From positions 32,816-96,815 of the forward strand of contig JAVXUO010000979.1 of NCBI GenBank assembly GCA_033065855.1: a stretch of 64,000 nt of DNA. The letters are read 5' to 3'. The stretch comes from Escallonia rubra (taxonomy: Eukaryota; Streptophyta; Magnoliopsida; Escalloniales; Escalloniaceae). The notes below the pieces were generated by a model. That model saw only the letters and a list, made by a program, of their open reading frames with translations. It was not told where the DNA came from and did no database searches. This document shows, in pieces, positions 10,796-23,380 of this stretch. Every line of letters starts with the position of its first letter. The stretch's first letter is position 1. The position numbers and the translations under genes are program-made.

Positions 10796-13220
10796 AAAAC
10801 CCTTTGTAAAAGATAAAGAGTTTCATGTCTTACTGGAGGGTAGATAATTATAGTAGAAGGAATTCATTAATGTGATAAAAAGTTCCTTTATGTACAGAAA
10901 AGAAGTTCATATTTTTCTTTTGATGCATGAAGATGCAATCTGGTGAAGTGAACTTTGCCAACAAAAAAAAAACCCTAGTAGATTATATTCGCATACATAA
11001 TTCACAAACTTACTTGTCAGTAAAGCACGGTGGTTCAAGTTTTTAAACACTTTTGGAAAAATTGGTTTGAATAACAAAAGTATTAATTTATCCCACATTT
11101 TTTTTTGTTTTTTTTGAGATTGTTCATTTTAGGGCTTCACTCTTCTTATCCGTTTATCATATTGAAAGAGAGTAAATAAACACTTAGAGATACAAATGGG
11201 GGTACGAAAATAAACAAAAGAGAGAAGAAATAGCGCCAATATATATTCTACTCAATTTACAACTGTAATTAGCAAAAAAATATTGAGAATCTTGCATGTT
11301 ATTTGATGCCTTTTCCGGTCATTTTCTCACATCACAACTATTTTCAACATTTCTACCCAAGTATCTTACACAGCTTTTAGCAAGTTTTTCTTCCAATTTT
11401 TCAAACGGAAAATGATTCTGCTAAAAACTGATTAAAATTGCTTTTTGAAAACTAAGTCTGAAAATTGGTTTTGAGAATCAATCGTAAACAGGCTCTAAGT
11501 CACATCTTTTGACCTAAATTAGCCAACTAGTTTAGATAAAAGAAAATTGTTTGTAAAATTATAATTTCTGGTTAGCAGATAATATAATACGCTGACATAT
11601 TCAGGAACCAGGGGAATAAAATTAGGATTAGCCTTGGAAAATGAGAGGCATGTGTCGCTAAAGAAGTTAAAAAAATTAGATACGTCTTTGTAGCTAATGG
11701 TGTACAAGTTGTAAAGTGAAAGAAAATTCAAAGTAGGATGAAAGTACTTTCCACTGCAATTGTGCTAAATAGATTAAGAGGACGCTGGGAATTGATCATC
11801 AAAAGTAAAGTTTTAACTAAATCAGAATCAGTTCTTAAAGTTTAATTTAAGTTATTTAAATAGCTTTGACTTAAGGATATGGAAGATGTTTAGATAGAAA
11901 GTGCCAAAAGTAGGTATAACCATAAGTGTTTTATGATTGGAAGCGCCATTTTTAATGACTATTTATACGTGATGATACTCTAATAATTCTTTTGATCAAA
12001 TCTCATTCTCCAAAATTGGTTAAATCAGAATCCGAAAAACTGAGAGTTTTGAATTTGATCAGTTTTGAGCATTTCCAAACAGAATTTAATTAATTTACTT
12101 CTTTGGTGAACTTAAACCGATTTGACCCTCCTAGAATTAATCTTAAACGCTCTCTATTTCTCTGATCGATTCTTTCAGACTCCTGACTCCTTCAACATTT
12201 GTAACAATTTTATTTAGTGTACGTGGTTGTGCCTCCTTTACAATTTTATTTGGTTACTTGACCCGAGATACGTAGAGCTCTTAGGAGGAAGTGGAGGTGT
12301 TCACGGCAAACTAGTTGTATTCCTTTAGGCAATAAATGTTATTAAAAGATAATAAAGTGCGGGAGAATGTTTGCACTGAGGATAGATTCTTTTAAGAGAG
12401 TCTTTGTTCCCTTAATTCTACGTAGGAATATAACCTATCCGCTTACCAAGATAAAACATATGAATGTTTATAGTGAGATGATGTACAACGTCTATGTTAT
12501 AACAGTTTTGGTAAAAAGATTGTCACTAGAATTCTTTTGTCAATATTATTAATATTTTGTAATAACGATTTTGTATCTTTACAATACAAATACAATAAAT
12601 TTTTTATTACAGCAGAATTATTGTAGTGTCCGTTATAATAATTAGTGTAGAGAGAGAAGAAAAAAATGAGAGAGTATTCAATTGTGGAGATGGGGCCTGC
12701 ATATTTATTTATTTATTTATTATGCACCTAAAGATGCACGTGAGTGAGTAGGTGAGAAAAAAAATGAGAGGCCTGCATATTTATTTATTATGCACCTAAA
12801 GATGCACGTGAGTAAGTGAAAAAAAAAATTAGAGAGTATTCAACTGTGGAGATGGGGCCTCTTAAAGATGCTCGTGAGTAGGTACATGTGGAATGATCAT
12901 GCAAAGTATTGTTTATAACACACTTTTAATCTAACGAACACCTTCAAAGGGTGTTTGTAGACCCAATATACACTTGAGTTCTTTGAACTATGGGCGCGTT
13001 TCTAATATGGTCTTTAAAGTCCTACTTTCGCTAAAAGAATAGGAATGATTTTGTTACTAAAAATGTTCTTTTTTGTTCACCTTGTTCTTCACCCCATCGT
13101 CTCCAATCCTTTCCCCCTCCTTTACTGTAAATCTACCCTTCCATTTTATTTTGTGACTTTCAATATAGGAAAAAGCTGTTAACCCCATCCCAACCCTATC
13201 CCCTAACATCCCAAAAAACC
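10796..13220. other. Intergenic, one local duplication
   Basis: AT-rich sequence without a gene. At about 12662-12850 a segment containing TATTTATTTATTATGCACC and AAGATGCACGTGAGT is repeated, with the flanking AGAGAGTATTCAA motif on both sides. Nothing else could be classified. Confidence 0.5.
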
Positions 13221-13225
13221 ATCAC

Positions 13226-14179
13226 AATAGCGACCTGGTCCACGGATCTTTCACAGAGTACTGCCTCCCTCATAAGAGCTAGCCAAGTAAGTACTTCTAA
13301 GATCATAGGCAAGATCATACAAGGGGAAATCTCATATTCTCTCACATTCGATGCAGGATATCACAATCTCTCTCCTCATGCTTTAGCATCCTTATTAAGA
13401 CTCGACCACACATAGCTCACAATCTTCATCTCTAGCCAATGTGGAATATACACAGCTTACCTTTGTTGCCCTAACCATCCTTTTGATGTGGGATATATCG
13501 GACTTGCCTTCATTCTTCTTAATCATCAGCAAGCCGACTGGATCGCCCAACCCGAGCTTTCAAGTATCGGTTCTGATAACATTTGTAACGACCTGGTTAA
13601 TGGCCCCACGCACCACAGGGCATTGCCTCCCTAAAAAACACTAACTAAGTAGGTACTTATGAGTTCATGACATGGTCTTATAAGCCAATCACAAATCATC
13701 CTGCATCCGATGTGCGCTGCCTCCCTTAAAAAGGCTAGCTAAGTAGGCACTTATGAGTTGATAGGCATGGTCTTATAAGGCCAATCACAAATCGTCATAC
13801 GTTCGATATGGGATATCACAATCTCCCCACCTTATGCCTTAACGTCCTCGTGAAGGCTCGAATGCACATAGCCCAGAATCTTCCTTTCTAGCTGATGTGG
13901 AATAAACCCAACTCACCCTTACTTGTTCAAACCATCCTCTTGATATAGGATATATTTAGGCTTGCCTTCATTTCCCCTAGCCATCAGCAACCCGACTGGA
14001 TAAGCCACCCCGAGCTTTCATGAGTCGGCTCTTATACCACCTGTAACGACCCGGTCCACGGCTCTACCATAGGGCAATGCCTCTCTCAAAAAGGCTAGCC
14101 AAGTAGGTTCTTCCGAGTTCATGGTCAAGGTCTTATAAGGCCAATCAGAAATCATCCATATCTGATATAGGATATCACA
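13226..14179 (-). mobile_element. TRIM-type LTR retrotransposon fossil, three-LTR array
   Basis: On the minus strand each LTR runs from about TGTGATATCC to GTCGTTACA and is followed by a tRNA-Met type primer site (TGGTAT.AGAGCC). LTR copies lie at about 13226-13365, 13584-13820 (enlarged by an internal duplication) and 14042-14179. The two internal segments are each about 220 bp and end in a purine tract. The whole array is bounded by the exact 5-bp repeat ATCAC (13221-13225, 14180-14184). It has no coding capacity, as is normal for TRIMs. The array could arise by recombination between two copies. It is an old non-coding fossil. Confidence 0.85.
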
Positions 14180-14184
14180 ATCAC

Positions 14185-16655
14185 TCTAGGATCACTGTAT
14201 TCATGCTAGCAGTCTACTAAGGAGGTGACGACAATTTGCCAAATTTGAGTGTTCGAGTAGTTGGGAAAAAGTGGTGGGAACATCCCCACTTGTCAATGAA
14301 GGGAATATCTTGGGTGTTTGAATAGTTGAGAAGAAAATGGTCTGAGACCACTGTGTTTCTGCTGGTGATCTAACAAAGAGGTGAAGACAGGCGTTTGGCG
14401 ACGGAGGCATCGAGGTGGTGGCTGCGATGTTGAGATGTGGGTAACAGATCTAGTAGTTACGGGGTAAGATGGTGATGGTGGTAGGTGATGGTGGTAGCTT
14501 GACATTTGTGAGGTTTAGTCTATGACAGAGATGGTGGTGGCAATTATGGTAGGTTAGGTGATCACTGGCGCTTGATAGTAGTGGTGGGTCGATGGTTGTT
14601 GGGTAGCAGCAGCCACAGAGAGAGAGAGAGAGAGAGAGAGAAAGGGGGAGAGCGAGCAAAATTAATATTAAAACCTTGGAGGACGACGAGAATAATTTTT
14701 ATTGACAATGTTAAACCAAAACTTTAACTGAAATGTCACCGAGGGGACCAAAATAGAGACATAGCATAGCTTAAGAACCGTTCTAGCGAAAATAGGAGTT
14801 CGGGATCATTTTAGATATGCGCCGATAGTTCAAAGTTCTAAAGTATAATTAAACCCTAAAATTAAATTTACTTGAAAATTAAATTTATAATGCACAAAAA
14901 GGTGCTTATGAACATGTGCAATACATTAATTAATAATCGTCAAATGATCATATTGGTACCATTGAACAATCACTTTATTCTTACTGACACGATGGGAGGG
15001 AGTTTGTAGAATCAACGTAGAATTACATTTACTAGAAAATTTGAATAGTCGCAACCCTTAATTTAGAGTTGAAAAAAGAAGGGATTGGTTTCAATTCAAC
15101 AGATTCCAGCTATGATTTACACGTGCGAAGTGCAAAGCGCTGTTAAAACTTCCAATAGCGTCATTAGGTTGCACAACACATATATTTGCATGCACTGCAC
15201 ATGTGAGCCCATGCCCATGTCCAGTTTATGCTACTAGACTAACGGAGCCTCTCACATGGGCTCATATAAACTCATTAACTTTCGCTTTCAAGCAATATAC
15301 GATTGTCACATTTTGACGCTTGAACTTCTTTATATTTTCTCCCCTTTAGGATCTTAGATTTCCTTAAGCATTTGATGAAATGGTGAGATTCTTGTTAGTC
15401 CTTACACATTGTAGTTTACGCTATGGCCAGGACAGGAAAATCCCCGCAATGGATACTTGTAAACTTTAAGAATTAAAGTTACTTAATTGATAAGTTGACA
15501 TCATTTTATCAATGTTGTGAATATTGGGATCAAACTATTTACCATGAGGTTAACTTGGGAGGACAACAATCAGTCGTAAAACCAAGTTTGTAACCAACTA
15601 CCACAAAGGGCTCCTCTTCCTCATAGTTCAAACCCCAACCCTCCTTCAAATAGCCTTAATTTTTAAGGGTAAATTATACAAATATGTATAGGGATTTTGT
15701 TTACGAAATTTGCTATCTATGAACTGTTTCAATCTTGTCCACTATCTTCGCTTCCGTGAACTATTCCGTCCAAATGGCCTATTGTGAGCCTTTAAGTAGG
15801 GCAAAAGTGCAAAACAATAATGTTTTAGTTAGAATAAAAGTTCAAAAACAAATTTAGTTGTAAAACTCTACTCCCTGAGTTTCCTATTTACATTACCTTT
15901 GTCAACTGAGCTGACTCAACTCATCCACTACCACTCACCCACCCCTCGCCACCACGACTGCAATGCACCCACACCCCTCACCATCACCTGTTGGAAAGTT
16001 TGAAAAGTACTTCTAAAATAAAGGTCTTTTTTCAATGGTTGTGTGCCTTTCAAGTATTTTTTAAAGGTTGTGACGTTTCTTTTAAAAATTGTTTGCATTA
16101 AAAGGTGTTTGCACCCTTTCAGGTGGTATAAATAAAAAAATGTCTTGTAGAAAAAAGGCTTAGACAAAAAGTTAGATAAATCTTAGAAAAATAAGAGAGA
16201 AAGACACTAGAAATGCTACTAATTAAAATGCTTTTTATATCGAATATGTGGGCGATTTGATCAAACGGGTTCACAAGTTTTTATGTAGTCACGCTTTCAA
16301 AGGAAACATCGCTTTGAGCTTGTAGGTTAAATCTTGGATCTTCGTTCCTCGTTATGGATACGACATTGATTTATAGTCGGGGAATAAACATTTTGTGTTT
16401 CTCAGAGGCCAGCCATTTTTCCATTTATTTATTACTTTTGCTATGTACATACATACAAATGCTGAGTTATTTTCACAATTTATTTGCTAATTTTACATGT
16501 AAAACGATTTTCTAATAAATTTGTTCACAAACAAAACTAATTCTTCTCCAACATCACCACCACCATTGCAATCCTCGAGAGTCCCAGGATGTCAAGCACC
16601 CACCCCCACACTCCCCCAACTTCACCAAAACCACCACCATGCTGCCTTGACCATA
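14185..16655. other. Intergenic with (GA)n and a SINE-like remnant
   Basis: No gene is supported. A GGTGGTGATGG-rich stretch at 14370-14600 ends in a GA microsatellite (14615-14641). A tRNA-like remnant lies at 15535-15630. Remaining sequence is AT-rich and unassigned. Confidence 0.5.
15535..15630 (-). repeat. Possible SINE remnant
   Basis: The minus strand has a box-A-like TGGTAGTTGGTTAC and, about 60 bases on, a box-B-like AGTTTGATCCC. The spacing fits a tRNA-derived SINE head. There is no clear tail, and confidence is low. Confidence 0.3.
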
Positions 16656-16659
16656 GTAA

Positions 16660-17345
16660 TACCGTACCAAAGTTTGTACCGTTTTCTTAATAAGATGGAA
16701 CGTACCGGTACCGGTACCGTCTCGGTAATTTTCATCAATAATATACATTTGTAATATTCATTTATTGACTAATTATCAAAATATACATATATTTTTTTTG
16801 CTAACAGCTCCTCTAGATTAAATGGTTTGTCCTATACAGCTTGAATTACGTTAATTTTCAAATAAACTAAATAGCTTATTCAATTTAAGTACCTCCTCTA
16901 GGATTATCTCCCTTTTCAACGATTTCATTATCAAATTGTTATGTAAGAATAAGTTGTTTGTTCAATAATAACGTATTCAGGTTAAAAAAAAGCTATTTTT
17001 GTGTGTATGTGTGTGTGCGCACTCGCGCACATGTGTGTAAAAAAGTACATCATATACATTAAAGAACATGATAAAAAATTTCAGGTATAAAGAAAATCAA
17101 AACTAAGTGAATATTATAAGCAAGAAGTTACAGAGATTTTGATTGATAGAAAAGAACTTAGAGTTTTTTTTTCTATTTAGTCTTTATATAATCGATTTAC
17201 AAAATTTCTAACAAAATTTGTTACCTTTACATTTTTTAAGGAAACGGTACAAAACTAAATATCTCGGCCGGTACATAGTTTTCGACCGGTATCACCTGTA
17301 CCGGCCGGTACAACCGGTACATAGCGGTATTTTGACCAGTATAAA
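16660..17345. mobile_element. Possible inverted-repeat element rich in GGTACCG
   Basis: The left part carries ACCGTACC and GTACCGGTACCGGTACCG motifs; the right part carries the inverted set (GGAAACGGTAC, GGCCGGTAC, ACCGGTAC). About 500 bp of AT-rich sequence separates them. This suggests a non-autonomous DNA element with subterminal repeats, but target duplications were not identified and the ends are approximate. Confidence 0.4.
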
Positions 17346-18079
17346 ATGTAAGGGGTAACTTACCAGTTGAAGGCAAACTATGGCATCTGTGGCCTTGACT
17401 AAGGCCCAATTTCGGTCCCACGAAACTTGGGATCTAGCATCTGTTTGTTGCTGATGGTGTCTTTCTTCACCTTAAGGCTTGTGATTATGAGCTGATCGGG
17501 ACGACTGTTAAAAGACCGCCAAACATGGTCTCTAAGTATCATAAAGTGGTCGCTTAATCAAAATAGCAGCAACATATAGTTGTGGCAAAAAAGGTGGCTA
17601 TAGCCCGGCTTGTTAATTTTGGTGCTTAGCAAAGAAAAGGTTGTCACTAGTATTAGCCATCGCTTTGACTAATATCGACCGATTCAAAATTTTAATCAGA
17701 ATAGGTGAAAAAAAATAATTAATTCAGCGATTGCCATCTTTGACCATTATCATATGCTGTCGCAATAGACCAGTGAGTTTAATTGCCACGTGACCGCGGG
17801 ATAAAGCAATCATACCCCATGGTTGGTTCAACATTATTCTATGGGTTCCAGGGGGTCAATCCCATGTGAATCTATATTCTCCCACGACAAAGTGGAGTTA
17901 GCACTTCGGATGACCATTTTTTCTTCCTTCGTCTATTTGTGCTGCAGCATCTTCCCTCATGATTGTTTCATATATATATATATATATTTCATGAATTGAT
18001 GTGAAAGTAACGTAACCCATTTTTTTTTTGGCACTCTTGCAGCCTTGTATAGACTGACCTCTTGACTTTTTTTTTTTTT
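17346..18079. other. Intergenic, nothing recognised
   Basis: No gene or classifiable repeat beyond a short TA run near 17970-17990 and a poly-T tract just before the Mutator-like element. Confidence 0.5.
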
Positions 18080-18365
18080 GGTTAATTACACACGGCATTG
18101 AGGTTTACCCTATTACACGGACTTATATTTTGAAAATTACACTCCGCTCCATTTCTTTGACGGTGTTAACGGTGGCACACAAAAAGACATTTTTACCCTC
18201 GTATATTAACTACACAAGACTGAGAATATTTCTAATACATTTTTGCCGACGGTTTGCCCGCCACCTCTCACTCTCTCCGCCATCTGTTTCTTCCCCTTCC
18301 CCCTGAAAACTCATGCTTTACACACACACACACAAATCGATACCATCGATACTTACTGAACTTCA

Positions 18366-18615
18366 GTGGCAACCAACGCGTGCACGTTCAGCAAGAATCC
18401 GCTCCAAATCCAACCAGCCTTCCAATCACCGACGATTTTCGGTGCTTCACTTGGCGGTTGTAGGAGTCCGTTGAAGCTAGGGTGCGGAGGTAGCCGGAGG
18501 AGGCGTGTTTCGCGGTGCAATCTGTGCCCAAGGGGGGCGCCACGGAGGAGTCCGACAGCATGCTTGTATACGCGCCCACGCCGTCCAATCGTGATCTTCG
18601 TACTCCTCACAGCGG
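18366..18615 (+). pseudogene. VTE1: Captured exon 1 fragment of tocopherol cyclase
   Basis: VTE1 encodes the plastid tocopherol cyclase of vitamin E synthesis. The fragment begins at an ATG with a Ser/Arg-rich, transit-peptide-like leader (MATNACTFSKNPLQIQ...). In a shifted frame it then reads SMLVYAPTPSNRDLRTPHSG, which matches the start of the mature VTE1 region (Arabidopsis has VYVPTSPNRELRTPHSG). It stops at AGCGG followed by GTAATT, which fits the donor of VTE1 intron 1, after HSG. One frame change separates the leader from the conserved part, so no intact N-terminus is encoded. The rest of the gene is absent. Position inside the MULE inverted repeats shows capture by the transposon, not a native gene. 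Recognition of VTE1 is from memory of the family sequence. Confidence 0.75.
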
Positions 18616-19320
18616 GTAATTCGAGTTGTTTCTGTTAGTTTTTATTTATAGCTGTGTTTAGTGTTTGATTCAGTAGTTAGTTTGGCACGCATTATCAATT
18701 TTGGCATGTATGCGCACGAGTTCTGATGGGGCTGAGAAATAGAAGGAAGAAAAAAAACTTATGTCTTATTTTTATTGCTTGTTGTGGCTGCTGGGAAGGA
18801 AGAAAAAATTTTGTGTCCTGTTTTCTGGGTATTTTATTTGTTTGATTGGCGACGAGGTGGCGGTCGACGGGGAGGAGATGGCCGGCTGGGAGGAGGCGGC
18901 GGCGAAAGAGTAGGAGGTGTCATTGCTGCCAGTAGTTGGAATCAAAGAGAGAGAGAGAGAACTGGGGTCTGATTTGTTCTAATCAAATTTTGTAGAGAGA
19001 GAGTTGGGTCTAATTCGCCGCCGGTATCTTGATCAAATTTTGTTCTGATTTGCAGCTTGCATGAAACTTATATCTAGCCTTTCTTCTCTCTTGCTTGCTT
19101 GATGAGTTCTTTGTTATAGATCCTTGACATTTTTTGGTTAGAAGAGAAAGAATGAAGGGAAGGAAGAAAGGGAGGAACAAGGAGAAAGAAAAGGGAGGAA
19201 CAAGGAGAAAGGTCTGTAAGGGGGAAAGAGAAAGAAGAAGAAGAAGAAAAACCCTAAAGGGCAAAATGGGGGTTTTACTCAAGAAAGGGAGGGCAGTTTG
19301 TGGATGAAAAATCCAAAAAG
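18616..19320 (+). other. Interior of the Pack-MULE after the captured exon
   Basis: The first 100-150 bases look like the beginning of the captured intron. Then follow a GGCGGCGG-rich stretch (18850-18910), a GA run (18945-18960) and a purine-rich stretch (19140-19250). This second part may be captured from another gene's 5' region, but I cannot name a source. Confidence 0.4.
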
Positions 19321-19499
19321 TAAAGTGTCAGGGAATCTTTAGACAGAGTTAGGGTCCCCGTCAATTTTGTAGGGCTCCGTGAAATGCGGGTACAAACCTG
19401 GGGGAACGGAGTATAATTTTCAAAAGATAAGGGGGTCCGTGTGTAATTTAGGGTAAACCTCAGGGGTGCCGTGAGTAATTAACCCATTTTTTTTGGTTG

Positions 19500-22400
19500 A
19501 GAAAAGTTAGGAATATATATCAGAATTTATTTTTGAGACTGGATATACAAAGAGTAAAGAAATTGTAAAAGACAGGAAATATGGATGGCATCCCCACCCA
19601 GGAGAGCTACCAGCCAAACAACTAACTACAAGAACGAAAGCACCACAAGGAAATTATCAAAGTGACATGCCAATCCTAGGAAGAGGCCGCACAAGCTGTA
19701 CATAATCAAACCATTCCTATTGAACTCTTTTACTAGATCGGATAACAAAAGCCGTCAAAGTTGATGAGAGGGATAAAGGACCAGCTTTTCCTTGAGCGAC
19801 GTGTGCCGAGTGCAATTCCTTATAGTTAGAAGTCAGTGAACACAGACAAGTGGTAGAAGATGGAGGCATCCTATTCCTATTGGGTATGGTCATCTACAAC
19901 ACGAAATCTCCATCAAAAAACAGCATAATGACATGTAAACAATTAGCTTAAGAACCCAAATGATGCTAGAACTTAGAGCTAACTCAAAAGCACTGATTTC
20001 ATCAGCAGAATTTAGAACATCGGTAAATGCACCAATCGAAACCCAATCATGATTGAATAGTATCATGCCCAGACCGTCTTTCCCGTCCACTGGAGAACCG
20101 ACAATCGAAATAGCACAGAAAATAGGAGAATATGGAATAGCACAACTACAACAATCTGAAAAGTAGATGGGATGAAGAGGAGGGTAGAAATGATCATGAC
20201 AATTGATTTGAACCTCCGAATGGTTATGTTCTTATGCTGAACTTTACTAAGGCGGCTATAAAAATAACGCATACGCTGAAAACTAGTCATCAAAACTTGG
20301 ATTTGAAAAATGATCAGTCGCAAATAAAAAAATTTATGTTTGAAGTCACCGCATTTCGACGAAGCCAGATTGACTACAGTATAGAAAAAATTCTCACCAC
20401 CCAGAGTAAAATTGTAAAGTGGCTGACTAACCAACCCCATAACCAAATTGTGGCTGAGTAGTTTGGCAAGTAAGACATCGGTTGTTTCCCGATGAAAATT
20501 TTCCAAATCAAACAAACCCAAGGGCATTCAAGAAAAAGATGTTCACGAGTCTCTGGTTAAGAAAAACAAAGAGGACATTATTCGTTAACAGGCAATGACG
20601 TTTAAGAAGTTTAGAAGAAAGAGGTAATCTATGATGGATGAATTGCTATAGAAATATTTTGAGTTTTTCTGGGATTAGAAGTTCCCAAAGTTTAAGCCAA
20701 AGAGCAGAAGTCATCTAGGGAGTGGGTTGAGGGGGGAAGAACTATCAATCAAGAATCTATAGATGGAAGCCACTGAGATGGAATTCCGCTTTACAAATGG
20801 CCAAAATCTCAAGTCCTCAGACCCATAAGGCAATAATTGGAGGCTCAAAATTTGGGAAATAATTTCCGCATGAAATGTGTGAAAAAGAACTCCGAAATCC
20901 CAACTATTAATATTATGGATAAACAAATTGGAGATAAGCCAAGTAGCATTCTCACTATTACGGAAGTTCTTTAACGTCGTAGCAGGGATATAAGGCATGC
21001 ACCAATCCATCCAAACTGAAATAGATCTTCCATCCCCTATATGCCATTGTAAGCCCTATTGAGAATATTCTGTCCTACCAAAATACTCCTCCATATCCAT
21101 GACCACGTTCGAGGTTGATTCTGCTGAAGAAACTGATTCCTATCAAAGTATCTCTCTTTAAGTACCCGAGCAACAAGACTTTGAGGGTTATACCAAATTT
21201 TCCAGGCCTGTTTGGTATCGTACCCCCTTTTGTTCTTTTCTGAACACAATCCATAAGTTCTTGAGCAATTAAAACATTATCTGAAAGGCAACGCCCCGGA
21301 ACAAAAGCATTTTGAAAAGGTAAAATCAAATCGCACATAACCAGTTTTAATCTGCTCACGAGCACGTTGGAGATGATTTTATACACAACATTACACAAGC
21401 TAATTGGACGGAAGTCCACTGCCGATTTAGGAAAGTTAACCTTTGGGATGAAAGAAATGAAGGTGCAATTCACCTCCCGAAGCAACTTACCAGAATTGAG
21501 AAATGAAAGGACGACAGTAATAACTAACCGTCCCATAAACCCCCCAACAATGCTTGGATTTCTTTTACAAATTTACTTCAATTGATTCATGTCTTTCTCA
21601 ATTGAAAGATTTCTTTTACACGTTTACTTCAGTAAATGTTGTGGCTTTCTCGATTTCGGGCTTTATTAACTAATGTGTACTCCATATCTTCATATAAAAA
21701 AATAATTTTACACAATTTGATCTTTTTTCAATAAGTATGTTCCTTAAATTAATTTTTGGAATTATTTTAAAATTTGGAGCAGTTCCCGAATAATTCTTCA
21801 CAAAATGAAAGAAAGTTTACATCAATTATTATAATCTTAAAAGCCAAATCCCTTAGAGAAGGCAACCTGTAACTGGGAGGCTACGAATAACTAGCGAAAA
21901 GCTTTAATCTAAGCTTCAAGATGCCAAAAACTATCCGAACTCCGAACTCGTAAGGCCCCCAAGACTTTATAGAGTTTATGCATTAATTGAAATAAGGGCG
22001 AACTGGCCACCGCTAAAGACCATACTCCTTTGATTAAAGGGAGGCATTGAGGGACCGAAAGCCACATGGCGTCAAAGGAATGAGAAAAATGATGAAAACT
22101 ACGAGCCGATTCGGTAACACGCTAAATAGAAGCATGATCTGATATCTAAATTGCTAAATTCTTGGCTATCGTGTTAGCGTGAAGACCAATCAAAGAAATG
22201 AAAGCCATAACTCGATCCAATTTCTCATAGATAAATCCATGTGATGGAGACTCTCGAACCCAAGTAAATAAAGGACCACCCAACTAATATCAGACAGGCC
22301 AAACGATTCAAGAAAATCGCGAAAGACTAAAATTCCTGGGGGAACAATCAATTTACAATTGGATTTTTCCGAGGAATCTAAAATCTAATTGAAGTCATCG

Positions 22401-22560
22401 CGCAAATAGATAGGACAAGAAAAAGGACGCAAAATAGTAGCTACAAAATTTAAAGTACAAGACCATAAACAAACCCATACAGCTTAGCCTCACCATTCAA
22501 ACCAAGCAGAGTAGCGAGAATCTAATTTTTATTCACATGACAAACAGTCACATAAATAGG
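19500..22560 (-). mobile_element. L1-type LINE, decayed
   Basis: On the minus strand, in the usual order: an endonuclease-like remnant (about 22500-21850, several frames), a reverse transcriptase piece at 21536-21240 (FISFIPKVNFPKSAVDFRPI, SLCNVVYKIISNVLVSRLK, FQNAFVPGRCLSDNVLIAQE), a zinc-knuckle/RVT C-terminal region at 21249-20711 (WKIWYNPQSLVARVLKERYF), and an RNase H remnant near 20090-19890 (DGKDGLGMILFNHDW). The catalytic RT core with the YxDD box is missing between the two RT pieces, which are almost adjacent. Many stops and frame changes show that it is inactive. The 3' end cannot be placed exactly. Confidence 0.8.
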
Positions 22561-22639
22561 GGACCGCCAGCCTAACCATTAAGTCCACTGCTGAGTTTAA
22601 TTGGATTAACCCCAACAAATGAAGAATGTGTTCAGGACT

Positions 22640-23380
22640 CGTTAGAGTCACTATGGGCTCTAAGTGACGCCATTCGAGTTGACTAATGACCCCTCGACTT
22701 TTATGAATAACATAAATCATGTATTTAAACAATATTTGGATCAGTTCATCATTGTTTTCATTGACGACATCTTAGTGCACTCTAAGTCAGAAAAGGGGCG
22801 TGTTGAGCACCTAAATGTTATCCTACAAACTTTGAAGGATGATCAGTTGTATTCTAAGTTCAAGAAATGCGAGGTTTGGTTAGAGAAATTCATATTTCTA
22901 GAACATATGGTGTCTGAGGATCGAATAGCTTTTGACCTCTATATGATTGTTGTGGTGACCGATAGGCAGAGCACTGTTATAGAAGTGTGAAGGTTTTTTT
23001 TTTTCCTAGATAAATGGGTTAGTACCGTTGAGTTTTAAGAGGTTTCCGAGAATAGTTGTGCCTTTGACTCATTTTACTAGGAAGAACACTCGATTTGTTT
23101 GGAATGAGAAGTGTGAGGCCAGTTTTCAAGTTGGTGTTTGCACCTGTTTTGACCTTACCATCTGGTTCTGGAGGTTTTGTAATATGTAGTGATGCCTCAA
23201 AGAAAGACTTAGGTCGTGTTTCAATGCAGTGTTATTCGTATGTTCTGAAAATCTCAAACCTTATGAACAAAATTACCCTACCTCATAAGGGTTTTTTTAT
23301 TTCTGACAACTGTTATTGTGCTCAGTTCTTTGGTATGGTGCTCTGGATATATGAGTTTTGAGGGGGATGGTGATGTATAT
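22640..23380 (+). mobile_element. Ty3/gypsy retrotransposon fossil (RT and RNase H region)
   Basis: The plus strand shows the RT signature of Ty3/gypsy elements (FIDDILVHSKS) and, further on, an RNase H start (SDASKKDLG). LTRs, gag and integrase are not visible nearby. It is broken in several places and is clearly old. It abuts the LINE on its left. Confidence 0.8.

Larger units (their letters stand above)
18080..19485 (+). mobile_element. Pack-MULE: Mutator-like element carrying host gene sequence
   Basis: The two ends are inverted repeats of at least 90 bp: the left starts GGTTAATTACACACGGCA, and the right end read on the minus strand starts GGGTTAATTACTCACGGCA. Both continue with GAGGTTTACCCTA and TTTTGAAAATTA. 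Long inverted repeats of this sequence type are typical of plant MULEs. The flanks are T-rich on both sides, so a 9-bp duplication is compatible but cannot be proved. No MURA transposase is present. The interior contains exon 1 of VTE1 with the start of its intron (18366 onward), then purine- and GA-rich DNA of unknown source. Confidence 0.8.
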
